Assembly (NCBI GenBank): GCA_029555885.1
Contig: JAKPQT010000605.1
Span: forward strand, 1 to 21,151
Direction: 5' to 3'
Source of the DNA: Chloroflexota bacterium
Lineage (GTDB): Bacteria; Chloroflexota; Anaerolineae; CG2-30-64-16
Length of the DNA stretch: 21,151 nucleotides
Shown: positions 12,483 to 19,127 of the stretch, in pieces
Layout: the number at the start of each line of letters is the position of its first letter
Position numbering within the stretch: the stretch's first letter is position 1
Made by a program: the position numbers and the translations under genes
Notes under the pieces: model-generated
Told to the model about the DNA's origin: nothing
Databases searched by the model: none
The model's input: only the letters and a program-made list of their open reading frames with translations

Positions 12483-12580
12483 GCAAGCCCCTCACAGCCG
12501 ATTCGAATGACTTGTAGCATAGGGCCTTGTGCCCGTCAGAACGCCCACGAGGGGCTATACCACCTTTGACTAGTCGACGC
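12483..12580 (-). other. 98-nt gap between the radical SAM gene and pgeF
   Basis: No gene is visible. The part nearest pgeF supplies its Shine-Dalgarno (AGGGG, 5 nt before the GTG). No strong promoter or terminator could be defined, so it is open whether pgeF-yggS-proC-yggT has its own promoter here. Confidence 0.5.
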
Positions 12581-14323
12581 TTATGTCAAATCCACAGGCA
12601 CAAGTGCGCGGCACACGCCGCACGCCAGGCATTCCTCGTCGCCGGGCGGGCAGCGGTGGCCCGGTCGCTCCTGCGCGGCCAGCCGCGCCTCATAGCGGTA
12701 GAAGCTCGGCGTCACGCCGGACTCGACCACATCCCACGGCTGGGACTGGTACGCGTCGCGCGGGCCGAGAAACTCAGCGGCGGACAGGCCGTGGTCACTC
12801 ATGGCCGCCCAGAAGCCCCGCACGGTGACGCGCTCTGTGTTCCACAGCACCTGCGCCAGCCGCCTGTCGCCTCGCGCCAGGACGCCCTGCACTTCAGCCC
12901 ATTCCGGCGGATCCGCATCCACGGTCACGCCATGCGGCGCCAGCACCTTCTTAAGTGTCCACTGCCGTGCGGCCACGGTCTTCGCAGGCGTCATCGGCAT
13001 ATATTGGAAAGGCGTGTGGGCCTTCGGCACGAAAGGCGTCGCGTTGATGGCGACGTTGCGGCGAAACAGCTTGCGCGCCTTGAGCGTCAGGTCCACGATG
13101 CCCTGAATGTCGTCGTCCGTCTCCGTGGGATGGCCGAGCATGAAATACATCTTGAGCTGCGGGAAGTTGAGCGTCTGCGCCAGCTCCACCGCGGCCAGCA
13201 GGTCATCCTCGCACTGCGTCTTGCCGATGACCCGGCGCAGACGTTCGGTGCCCGCCTCCGGCGCAATCGTCAACGTCTGTGCGCCGCTCGCCGCCAGCGC
13301 GCGCACTAGCGGCACACTGATGGGATCGGTGCGCATCGAGCTGACGCTGACGCGCGCGCCCATCTCACGCAGCGCGACCGCCAGCTCATCGATCTGCGAA
13401 TGATCGGACACGGCTGCCGAGACGAGGCCGATGCCGGGCGGCTGCGTGCCCGCGGGGCCGCCATGCGCAAACACGGGCAACTGGCGGGCCAGTCCCTCCC
13501 GCGCCCACTCCAATATGCGTGCGAGGGGCTGCTCGCGCGGAGGCCGGTAGACATAGCCCGCCAGACAGAACCGGCAGCCCCGCCCACAGCCGCGCGCAAT
13601 CTCGATGAGATGCCGGTTCGGGAACTCCGAGTCGGGCGTGTAGAGACAGGAAACCGGCTGCAAGTGCGTCATGTCCTGCACCCAGAGCCGTGCGACTCTG
13701 TCGCCCGATCTACCGCCCATGCTCGCGGGCAGGTAGATGCCCGGCAGCGCGGCCAGCGCAGCCGTCTGCGCCTCGCGCTCCACGCCGGCGTGCTCGACCA
13801 GCAGGTCTGTCAGCCGGGGGAGCACCTCCTCCACTTCACCGATCGCTATCGCATCGAAGAAGGGTGCCAGCGGTTCCGGGTTCATGCTGAGCGCGGGCCC
13901 GCCGGCGATGAGCAGGGGCCGGTCACCCTCGTCAGTGAAGACCGGGCCCTCCGGGTCCGACCTCATACCCGTGAACACCCCCGCGTGGCGCAGCATCGCG
14001 GCCACGTGGAAGTAGTCCATCTCGAACGAGACGGTGAAGGCCCAGACATCGAACTCGGTGACGGGCAGGCCCGATTCCAACGACACCAGCGGCAGCCCGG
14101 CTGCCAGCGCCTGTTCATCCCAGAAGACGCGCTCGCACACCACATCGGGCCGCGCATTCCACATCCGGTAGAGAATCTGCAACGCGAGGCTCGACATGCC
14201 GACGCTGTAGCGGTTCGGATAGGCGAGCGCAACCCGGAGCTTGCCGCCGTGATCCTTGCGGACGGTGCCCGTCTCCCGGTTCAGGACCGCCTTCGCGGCC
14301 GCGATCTGTTTCCACTGTGCCAT
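12581..14323 (-). CDS. B12-binding-like radical SAM protein (TIGR03960-type)
   Basis: A 580-residue protein. Residues about 25-190 form the N-terminal cobalamin-binding-like region of this family ('VALAYPNRYSVGMSSLALQILY', 'LLIAGGPALSMNPEPLAPFFDA', 'GEVEEVL'; stretches quoted by their key residues at 31-52, 138-158 and 162-168). The radical SAM cluster is Cys246-x3-Cys250-x2-Cys253 in 'EIARGCGRGCRFCLAGYVYR', followed by SAM-barrel strands and an 'EAGTERLRRVIGK' segment. Such proteins bind a 4Fe-4S cluster and cleave S-adenosylmethionine; the substrate of this family is unknown. The C-terminus adds a Cys cluster (558, 565, 568, 571) that could bind another metal. The start lacks a Shine-Dalgarno, but TAGAAT lies 7 nt upstream. 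It follows the YdcF-like gene by 10 nt. Confidence 0.88.
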   Translation of the reverse strand: MAQWKQIAAAKAVLNRETGTVRKDHGGKLRVALAYPNRYSVGMSSLALQILYRMWNARPDVVCERVFWDEQALAAGLPLVSLESGLPVTEFDVWAFTVSFEMDYFHVAAMLRHAGVFTGMRSDPEGPVFTDEGDRPLLIAGGPALSMNPEPLAPFFDAIAIGEVEEVLPRLTDLLVEHAGVEREAQTAALAALPGIYLPASMGGRSGDRVARLWVQDMTHLQPVSCLYTPDSEFPNRHLIEIARGCGRGCRFCLAGYVYRPPREQPLARILEWAREGLARQLPVFAHGGPAGTQPPGIGLVSAAVSDHSQIDELAVALREMGARVSVSSMRTDPISVPLVRALAASGAQTLTIAPEAGTERLRRVIGKTQCEDDLLAAVELAQTLNFPQLKMYFMLGHPTETDDDIQGIVDLTLKARKLFRRNVAINATPFVPKAHTPFQYMPMTPAKTVAARQWTLKKVLAPHGVTVDADPPEWAEVQGVLARGDRRLAQVLWNTERVTVRGFWAAMSDHGLSAAEFLGPRDAYQSQPWDVVESGVTPSFYRYEARLAAQERPGHRCPPGDEECLACGVCRALVPVDLT

Positions 14324-14330
14324 GTCAGCG

Positions 14331-14336
14331 ATTCTA
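14331..14336 (-). promoter_or_regulatory. -10-like hexamer seven bases before the radical SAM start
   Basis: TAGAAT on the minus strand, 7 nt upstream of the ATG at 14323. Its TAG is the stop codon of the upstream gene. There is no Shine-Dalgarno before this ATG and no clear -35. Confidence 0.25.
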
Positions 14337-14990
14337 CTGCAACCGGTAGGTCCACGTCTGCAATTTGGCGACCCATTCCGCCGGAATCACATCCCAGCCG
14401 TGCAACGCAGTCACCACGACAGCCGCCGCCTCGCGACCCGCATACCACACGCGCAGCGGCAGGAAGATGCGCGCGGTCTCCGTTGACGTGGGGCTGGTCA
14501 CGGCGTCGATGCCGGCGCGCGCAAACAGCCAGCGCGCCCGGAATAGGTGCAGCGGGTGGCTGACCAGAATGGCAGTCCGCCAGCCGCGCGCCGCCATCAA
14601 CTGCGCGGTCGCCTGCGCATCTTCGACCGTGTTCGAGCTGCCGTCTGCCAGGAAGATCAGGCTGTCGGGCACACCCAATTCCACCGCGAACCGCTTGCAC
14701 ACGCTCGCAGCCGACAGCGGCTCATCCTTGAAGCCGCCCGTGCAGACGATGTGGGGTGCGTAGCCGGCCTGCCAGAGGTCCACGCCGCGATAGGTGCGGC
14801 TCGTCAGGTCGGAGCCGGGGCGACCGTCCGCTTCCACGCGCGCGCCCAGGACCACGATCACATCCGCCGGTCGTGCGTGATCCTGCCGACCGAGCCGGTC
14901 CACCCGCAGAACCAGGAAGGCAAAGCCCATCAGTGCAAGCAAGCACAGCACTGCGAGCGCGCGCAGCGTTCGGCGCAGAAATAACCGCAT
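14334..14990 (-). CDS. YdcF/SanA-like DUF218 membrane protein
   Basis: A 218-residue protein with a basic N-terminus and one membrane segment at about 9-28, followed by a DUF218 (YdcF/SanA/ElyC) domain. Visible signatures are 'PADVIVVLGARVEADGRPGSDL' region (41-62), 'RGVDLWQAGYAPHIVCTGG' (68-86), 'SNTVEDAQATAQLM' and 'ILVSHPLHLFRARWLF'. Relatives influence envelope integrity, vancomycin sensitivity or polyprenyl-carrier metabolism in enterobacteria; the reaction is unknown. The active domain is expected outside the membrane. There is no Shine-Dalgarno, but TATAAT lies 6 nt before the ATG. The radical SAM gene begins 10 nt after its stop. It is transcribed divergently from the KAS III-like gene. 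Confidence 0.9.
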   Translation of the reverse strand: MRLFLRRTLRALAVLCLLALMGFAFLVLRVDRLGRQDHARPADVIVVLGARVEADGRPGSDLTSRTYRGVDLWQAGYAPHIVCTGGFKDEPLSAASVCKRFAVELGVPDSLIFLADGSSNTVEDAQATAQLMAARGWRTAILVSHPLHLFRARWLFARAGIDAVTSPTSTETARIFLPLRVWYAGREAAAVVVTALHGWDVIPAEWVAKLQTWTYRLQ

Positions 14991-14996
14991 ACGATC

Positions 14997-15002
14997 ATTA
15001 TA
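14997..15002 (-). promoter_or_regulatory. Perfect -10 hexamer six bases before the YdcF-like start
   Basis: TATAAT on the minus strand, 6 nt upstream of ATG 14990, within an AT-rich divergent intergenic region. A weak -35 (GTTGCT, spacer 16) is possible. Transcription would start at or beside the ATG, giving a leaderless mRNA. Confidence 0.5.
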
Positions 15003-15027
15003 TCACGGGACAACTGAGAGCAACTTC

Positions 15028-15057
15028 TTGGCGCAATATCTGTTTAAGTAATAGAAT
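15028..15057 (+). promoter_or_regulatory. Putative promoter of the KAS III-like gene
   Basis: TTGGCG at 15028-15033 and TAGAAT at 15052-15057 are separated by 18 nt in the AT-rich divergent spacer. The predicted start near 15064 leaves about 33 nt of leader, including the AAGGA ribosome-binding site at 15083-15087. Confidence 0.5.
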
Positions 15058-15096
15058 ATAAACTCTCATACTGTGATGTGTAAAGGACTGAGTGTT

Positions 15097-16386
15097 ATGG
15101 ACCAATCTTCAGAGATGAAGCCGTCGGCGTCGACGGAGTCGGCATCGACAACCGCATTTTTCGACCGGCCGGGTGTGCAGGTCGAGTCACTTCCCATCGG
15201 ACAGGGCGTACCGCTGGGCATCGAGCGCGTATCCAACACCGACCTCGGGCTGGGCGGCGCTTACGGGACATGGGGCGCCTGCTTCGACAATGCCTCACTG
15301 CCGGATGTGATTGAGAACCGGCTGGGCCTGCCGCTGGGCGATGGCGTGCTCAACCTTTCGGAGCTAGGCTTCGTCTGCCGCCATCACGTGCCCGACCTCA
15401 CCGAAGAACAGCACATCGAGCTGGAGGTGGAAGTCGGTGCGCGCTTTCTGAGGGAGGCGGCCCGCGCCAGCGGCTGGGATCCTTCAGAGGTGGACGCGGT
15501 GCTCATCGGCATCACCGTGCCGGCCGCCCCCGATTATGTCGAACGCATCGCGCGGCGCGCGGGCATCCCCGAAGAGGCGCTCAAGGTCTCAATCCACAAG
15601 GCATGTGACGGCTCGGTGGCCGGACTCAACCTGGCGCTCAATCCGGAGCTGCACGTGGGGGAAGGCGTCGCGGGCAACCTGGCGCAGACCTTGATAGGCA
15701 AGAAGGTGCTCGTCGGCGGTATCGAGGGACTGAGCCGGGTCATGTGGCACACGCAGGACCGGCAGGCGCTTCAGTTGTTCGGCAACGGCGCGGGCGTCAT
15801 CGGCCTGATCCCCGGCGAGACCATGCAATTCCTGGCCGGCGAATCCCAGGAAGTGTATGACGAGGATGGCGTGCTGCAGGTGCGTATGGCCTACCCTCAC
15901 TCGGGTCGCCGGGTCGAGGGACAGTCGCTCATCGAAGTGGCGCAGACCGGCTCACACAGCCTCCGCTTCGCCGGGCTGATGCACGAACCGGACAACAGGT
16001 CGGACGCGGTTGTGATGGCCGGCCCGATGGGCATGGTCAAGCTGTTCGTGCGCAGCGGCGTCTCGACGGTGCGCGGCGCATACGCTGCATACCGCAACCG
16101 CATGGCGCAGCTCTCCATGCCGGGCAAGGATATCGCCGTAGCCTTTGTCCACCATGCGAACTACAAAATCAACCAGCTCAAGGCCAAGCAGCTCGAAAAA
16201 GAGGGCATCCGCATCCCCATGCCGTGGCTCTTGAGCGAGTTCGGCAATGTCAGCGCCGCCTCGACAATGATTGCCTTCCTGCGCAAGCTGAAGGCGCTGA
16301 AGCCGGGCGATCATGTGCTGTTTGACGGGTTCGGCGCGGGCACTTACTACGACGTCGTAGCGGTGGAGCTGGGCCGGCGCCGCTAA
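15097..16386 (+). CDS. KAS III / thiolase-fold 3-oxoacyl-ACP synthase III-like protein
   Basis: A 429-residue condensing-enzyme-like protein of the FabH superfamily. The catalytic triad is present: Cys170 in 'IHKACDGSVAGLNL', His352 in 'VHHANYKIN' and Asn384 in 'EFGNVSAAST'. Such enzymes attack an acyl-CoA or acyl-ACP with Cys and condense it with a second substrate, or simply transfer the acyl group. FabH itself is about 320 residues; the extra length includes a Ser/Thr/Glu-rich N-terminus (about 1-20) and inserts near 240-300. No acyl carrier protein or fatty-acid gene is nearby, so a special lipid, ketone or polyketide product is possible. ATG 15097 is chosen because AAGGA lies 9 nt upstream; the in-frame GTG 15073 and ATG 15076 lack a ribosome-binding site. 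A clear terminator follows. Confidence 0.87.
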   Translation: MDQSSEMKPSASTESASTTAFFDRPGVQVESLPIGQGVPLGIERVSNTDLGLGGAYGTWGACFDNASLPDVIENRLGLPLGDGVLNLSELGFVCRHHVPDLTEEQHIELEVEVGARFLREAARASGWDPSEVDAVLIGITVPAAPDYVERIARRAGIPEEALKVSIHKACDGSVAGLNLALNPELHVGEGVAGNLAQTLIGKKVLVGGIEGLSRVMWHTQDRQALQLFGNGAGVIGLIPGETMQFLAGESQEVYDEDGVLQVRMAYPHSGRRVEGQSLIEVAQTGSHSLRFAGLMHEPDNRSDAVVMAGPMGMVKLFVRSGVSTVRGAYAAYRNRMAQLSMPGKDIAVAFVHHANYKINQLKAKQLEKEGIRIPMPWLLSEFGNVSAASTMIAFLRKLKALKPGDHVLFDGFGAGTYYDVVAVELGRRR

Positions 16387-16410
16387 ACGATCACGAAATA
16401 CAGGCATGTG

Positions 16411-16454
16411 CGGGGCGGCTGACCTGCGGGAAAGCCGCCCCGTTTGCTTGTTTT
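16411..16454 (+). terminator. Rho-independent terminator of the KAS III-like gene
   Basis: A 10-bp GC-rich perfect stem, CGGGGCGGCT (16411-16420) with AGCCGCCCCG (16433-16442), is followed by TTTGCTTGTTTT. It begins 24 nt after the stop codon. Confidence 0.85.
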
Positions 16455-16463
16455 GGAGCCAGC

Positions 16464-16558
16464 GGGAAGTTTCCCGGCGACTGAAGTCGCGGCCACCATC
16501 ACGAAGTCGGCCTGCGCCGACTAGCCAGTTGCTCGAGTGTAGCCTGCGGAGGCGGGCT
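16464..16558. repeat. Cluster of four consecutive short hairpins
   Basis: GGGAA-GT-TTCCC (16464-16475), GCGACT-GA-AGTCGC (16477-16490), AGTCGGC-CTGC-GCCGACT (16505-16522) and AGCCTGC-GGAG-GCGGGCT (16541-16558, one G-T pair). The second and third share the ACT/AGTCG theme. The block resembles composite interspersed repeats of other GC-rich bacterial genomes and encodes nothing recognisable. Confidence 0.65.
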
Positions 16559-16630
16559 TGGTAAGGGTAGCCGCAATCTCGGTCGCCCGGTAATCGGCCG
16601 TCGTGTTGGAACCTCGCTCACGCGGCCTGC

Positions 16631-16653
16631 GTCATAGATCGTAGTAGTATGAC
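16631..16653 (+). promoter_or_regulatory. Possible operator: GTCATA-N11-TATGAC dyad
   Basis: A perfect 6-bp inverted repeat with half-site centres about 17 nt apart lies 33 nt upstream of the lipoprotein ATG. The spacing fits a dimeric regulator, but a short dyad may arise by chance. Confidence 0.25.
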
Positions 16654-16686
16654 AGGGATCAATCATCACCAACATGAGGAGTTGTC

Positions 16687-17397
16687 ATGCAACGTATGAG
16701 TCGGGCCGGCCTGCTGGCCCTTGTCGTGCTGGCGCTGCTGGTAAGCGCCTGCGGTTCCCGGAATGCAGAGACCGAGACCCAGCCAACCGCCGAAGCAACT
16801 GCGGTCACAGCCGTGCCTACGACGGCCACCGACGCCGAAAGCCCGCTGCCGCGGCCGACGTCGGCGACCGATGCGCAAAGCCCGTTGCCATCGCCGACCG
16901 AGGCCGTCACGCCCACGCCGACTGCGCCGGTGTTTGAGATGGAAACTTTTCGCGACGAGGTCGCGGGGTTCGAAATCGACCATCCCATCGGCTGGACCAT
17001 CCTGGATCCGGCCGCCGAGGTCAAGGCGAACGCATTCATCTACAGCGTGACGCTGCAATCGTGGCCGCCGGAGGAGCCGGGCACGCAGGGCATCCCTGAA
17101 GGTGGCAGCAAGATGGACATCAGCATCACCAAGGATGGCGCAGACACAGTCGAAGCTGCGCTGGAGACCTATCGCCAGACCCAGGCTCAGGCGGAGATGC
17201 CCGTCGAAGTCCTAGCGGAAGAGACGCTGGAGCTCGCCAGCGGGCTCACAGGCGCGCGCTTCGAGCTGAAGACGGCGCAAGGCGAGACCAACCACACCTT
17301 CGTGACCAGCCTCAACGGGCATCTGGTCATTCTCAGCGGGCTGGGCGATGCCGCGGTGTTCGATGCGATGGTCGCGACCTTGCGGCCTGCGCCGTAG
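16687..17397 (+). CDS. Lipoprotein with a PsbP/DUF1795-like domain
   Basis: A 236-residue exported lipoprotein. The signal peptide ends in the lipobox VSAC with Cys22. Residues 25-80 are a Thr/Pro/Ala linker containing an 'ATDAxSPLPxPT' repeat (two copies). Residues about 82-236 form a globular domain that opens with 'FRDEVAGFEIDHPIGWTI', a strand pattern typical of PsbP-like/DcrB-like folds found in many lipoproteins, and ends in 'GHLVILSGLGDAAVFDAMVATL', which is also typical. The function is unknown. The start has GAGGAG 5 nt upstream. The next gene has its own promoter just after this stop, so the gene may be monocistronic. Confidence 0.85.
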   Translation: MQRMSRAGLLALVVLALLVSACGSRNAETETQPTAEATAVTAVPTTATDAESPLPRPTSATDAQSPLPSPTEAVTPTPTAPVFEMETFRDEVAGFEIDHPIGWTILDPAAEVKANAFIYSVTLQSWPPEEPGTQGIPEGGSKMDISITKDGADTVEAALETYRQTQAQAEMPVEVLAEETLELASGLTGARFELKTAQGETNHTFVTSLNGHLVILSGLGDAAVFDAMVATLRPAP

Positions 17398-17402
17398 CAT
17401 CC

Positions 17403-17431
17403 TTGACGGCCGGCCCCGCCTACCGCATAAT
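17403..17431 (+). promoter_or_regulatory. Strong promoter of the histone-tail-like gene
   Basis: TTGACG (17403-17408), a 17-nt spacer, and CATAAT (17426-17431) give a near-consensus sigma-70 promoter that begins 5 nt after the lipoprotein stop codon. The predicted leader is about 21 nt and contains GGAGG. Confidence 0.75.
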
Positions 17432-17458
17432 GCACGCAACGCAAACGAGGAGGCAAAG

Positions 17459-18295
17459 ATGACTCTGGAGAGCCTGTTCAATGTGTTGACCGGGGGCCGG
17501 CAGGCGGACAATGCAGAACGGCCTGATATGGATTCGCTGGCAGCACTACTGGGAGGCGGCAGCGGCGGCCTGGACTTGGGCGGCTTGCTCGGCGGACTAC
17601 TCCGCGGCAACCCGGCAGAAGCCGAGGAAAGCGAGCCCAGCGGCTTTGCCGAACTGGGCCTCTCGCCTGCCGTCCTGCAAGCCGGGCTGGCGCTGGTGTT
17701 GGGTCGGCTGAAGGCCGGCGACAGCGCAGCCTCCGGTGGCCTGGACCTCGGCGCCCTGCTCCAGCGGGCCGGTGAAGAAGATCAGGCGGACGAGGAAGCG
17801 GTGGCTGCCACGGGGCTGCCGCAGCAGCTCGCAGCCATCGCGGGCATTGACCTGGGCGATGCGCTGAAGGCCATCCAGGCCATCCTGGCCCTGCTGGCGG
17901 GCAAGAAGACCACCACCCGCAAACGCTCCACGACGAGCAGGAGTAAGGCCAAGACCAAGAGCAGCACGACGCGCAAGAAGACTACCACAGCCAAGTCCAC
18001 GACGCGCAAGGCAAGCACCACGAGCAAGGCGCGCACGACTCGCAAGTCTGCCTCATCTAGTGCTAAACCCAGCACGGCCAAGCGTGCCACAAAGAAGACG
18101 AGCGCGGACGACACCGGCAAGCCGAAGCGGGCCACAACCTCCAAGGCGAAGTCCGCGACCACCTCCAAGGCCAAGCCGGCGGCATCCACGACCAAACGCA
18201 GTTCCACCAGACGCACCACGAGGAAGTCCCTGGGCGAGACGCTGGCGCTGCCCGCCGACATGGTGGACGTGCTGAAGAAGCCCGCAGAGGAGTAG
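17459..18295 (+). CDS. Protein with a Gly/Leu-rich N-terminal half and a histone-H1-like basic tail
   Basis: A 278-residue protein in two very different halves. Residues 1-148 are acidic and rich in Gly, Leu and Ala, with two related 'GGLDLG(G/A)LL' stretches (37-44, 93-100) and predicted helices. Residues 149-257 consist almost only of Lys, Arg, Thr, Ser and Ala, with many 'TTRK', 'TTSKAK' and 'STTK' units, like the C-terminal tails of histone H1 and of bacterial H1-like or extended HU proteins. A short ordinary segment (258-278, 'LGETLALPADMVDVLKK') ends it. Binding to DNA or RNA is the natural inference; no known fold was recognised in the N-terminal half. The start at 17459 has GGAGG 5 nt upstream and lies downstream of its own promoter. 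Upstream in-frame codons lie within the previous gene. Confidence 0.82.
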   Translation: MTLESLFNVLTGGRQADNAERPDMDSLAALLGGGSGGLDLGGLLGGLLRGNPAEAEESEPSGFAELGLSPAVLQAGLALVLGRLKAGDSAASGGLDLGALLQRAGEEDQADEEAVAATGLPQQLAAIAGIDLGDALKAIQAILALLAGKKTTTRKRSTTSRSKAKTKSSTTRKKTTTAKSTTRKASTTSKARTTRKSASSSAKPSTAKRATKKTSADDTGKPKRATTSKAKSATTSKAKPAASTTKRSSTRRTTRKSLGETLALPADMVDVLKKPAEE

Positions 18296-18327
18296 ACCCT
18301 GGGAATACGGGCGTGGTCAAAAACGCA

Positions 18328-18356
18328 TTGACTTTTCGCCCCAGTAAGCATACAAT
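18328..18356 (+). promoter_or_regulatory. Strong promoter of hpf
   Basis: TTGACT (18328-18333), a 17-nt spacer and TACAAT (18351-18356) match the housekeeping consensus closely. The predicted start near 18363 leaves a leader of about 126 nt. Confidence 0.78.
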
Positions 18357-18362
18357 TCAGGT

Positions 18363-18488
18363 GCCCATATCCGGCAGCCCGTTGGAGCGCTCACACTGCA
18401 CTGGCCGGCAGCGCTGCCCACCCTTACGGTGCAGCCCCCGTTGAGCCGCCCCGCGTGCTACATGACAGACGGAAAGGAGCCATAGTCT
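18363..18488 (+). other. Structured 5' leader of hpf
   Basis: The leader can fold around GGCAGC-GCTGCC (18407-18418), with outer arms CTGCAC (18396-18401) and GTGCAG (18429-18434). It matches no riboswitch that I recognise. The hairpin ends about 40 nt before the Shine-Dalgarno. Confidence 0.4.
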
Positions 18489-19055
18489 ATGCAACTCAGC
18501 ATCACCGGCAAGAACCTCGAAATCAACGACAACCTCCGCAAGTACGTTGAGAAAAAGATTGGCCGGTTGGATCGCTACCTGCCCAACATCATCGATGGGC
18601 GTGTCGAGCTTACCGTGGAGGAAGGTGCGCGGGCTGCCGAAGACCGCCAGATCGCGCAGGTAACGCTTCGCACGAAAAATGCCATTCTGCGGGCAGAAGA
18701 GGCCTCGGGCGATATGTTCGCCTCGGTGGATGCCGTTTTCGAGAAGATGCAGCGCCAGGCCGACCGCTACAAAGGCAAGCGGTGGGCGAAGCGCGCCGAA
18801 ACGCCAGTCATCGAACCGGCAGGTCTGGAGCCGCTTGAAGAAGAAGCCACGGAGGGCGAGGAAGAAGAGCATCTCGCCATTGCCCGCGTCAAACGCTTCC
18901 GGATGACGCCGATGGACGAGATCGAGGCGATCGAGCAGATGGAATTGCTGGGGCATGACTTCTACGTCTTCTACAACGTGAACGCCAACCAGATTAACGT
19001 CCTGTACCGCCGCAAGACGGGCGACTACGGGCTGATTCAGCCTGAACTGGCATAA
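18489..19055 (+). CDS. hpf: Ribosome hibernation promoting factor, long form
   Basis: A 188-residue long-form HPF/RaiA-family protein. Residues 1-100 form the ribosome-binding beta-alpha fold: 'MQLSITGKNLEINDNLRKYV', 'KIGRLDRYLPNIIDGRVEL', 'AEEASGDMFASVDAVFEKMQRQ', then a basic end 'YKGKRWAKR'. Residues 105-130 are an acidic linker. Residues about 131-188 form the C-terminal dimerisation domain ('ARVKRFRMTPMDEIEAIEQM', 'GHDFYVFYNVNANQINVLYRRKTGDYGLI'-region to 184). The protein occupies the decoding site of idle 70S ribosomes and joins them into 100S dimers in stationary phase or stress. The start has AAAGGAG 9 nt upstream. It has its own promoter and long leader; a large hairpin lies between it and the phosphatase gene. 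Confidence 0.95.
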   Translation: MQLSITGKNLEINDNLRKYVEKKIGRLDRYLPNIIDGRVELTVEEGARAAEDRQIAQVTLRTKNAILRAEEASGDMFASVDAVFEKMQRQADRYKGKRWAKRAETPVIEPAGLEPLEEEATEGEEEEHLAIARVKRFRMTPMDEIEAIEQMELLGHDFYVFYNVNANQINVLYRRKTGDYGLIQPELA

Positions 19056-19065
19056 CGGGCCGTCT

Positions 19066-19112
19066 ACGCCGGACGGAGGATGGAAGCCCTGCTTCCGTCC
19101 TTCGTCCGGCGT
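19066..19112. repeat. 47-nt hairpin with a 21-bp stem
   Basis: Arms 19066-19086 and 19092-19112 pair along all 21 positions (19 Watson-Crick, two G-U) around the loop CCCTG. It starts 10 nt after the hpf stop and ends 15 nt before the phosphatase ATG. No T-tract follows. It may protect the hpf mRNA 3' end, reduce read-through, or be an inserted palindromic repeat. Confidence 0.8.
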
Positions 19113-19127
19113 GCAACATACACCACC

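Larger units (their letters stand above)
16387..16686. other. Intergenic region: terminator, hairpin cluster and a dyad before the lipoprotein gene
   Basis: The 300-nt gap contains no gene. From left to right it holds a terminator (16411-16454), four tight hairpins (16464-16558), about 70 nt without recognised structure, an inverted repeat GTCATA/TATGAC (16631-16653), and the GAGGAG ribosome-binding site of the next gene. Confidence 0.7.

Noticed and set aside
13400..14563. 387-codon plus-strand frame over the radical SAM and YdcF-like genes
   Set aside because: It is antisense to two motif-bearing genes and its own product has no recognisable domain.
15073..15096. Upstream GTG/ATG starts of the KAS III-like gene
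   Set aside because: No ribosome-binding site precedes them, whereas AAGGA is well placed for the ATG at 15097.
19080..19127. 16-residue N-terminal extension of the tyrosine phosphatase
   Set aside because: It would be encoded by the hairpin itself, is absent from the usual family layout, and places the start codon inside a stable stem.
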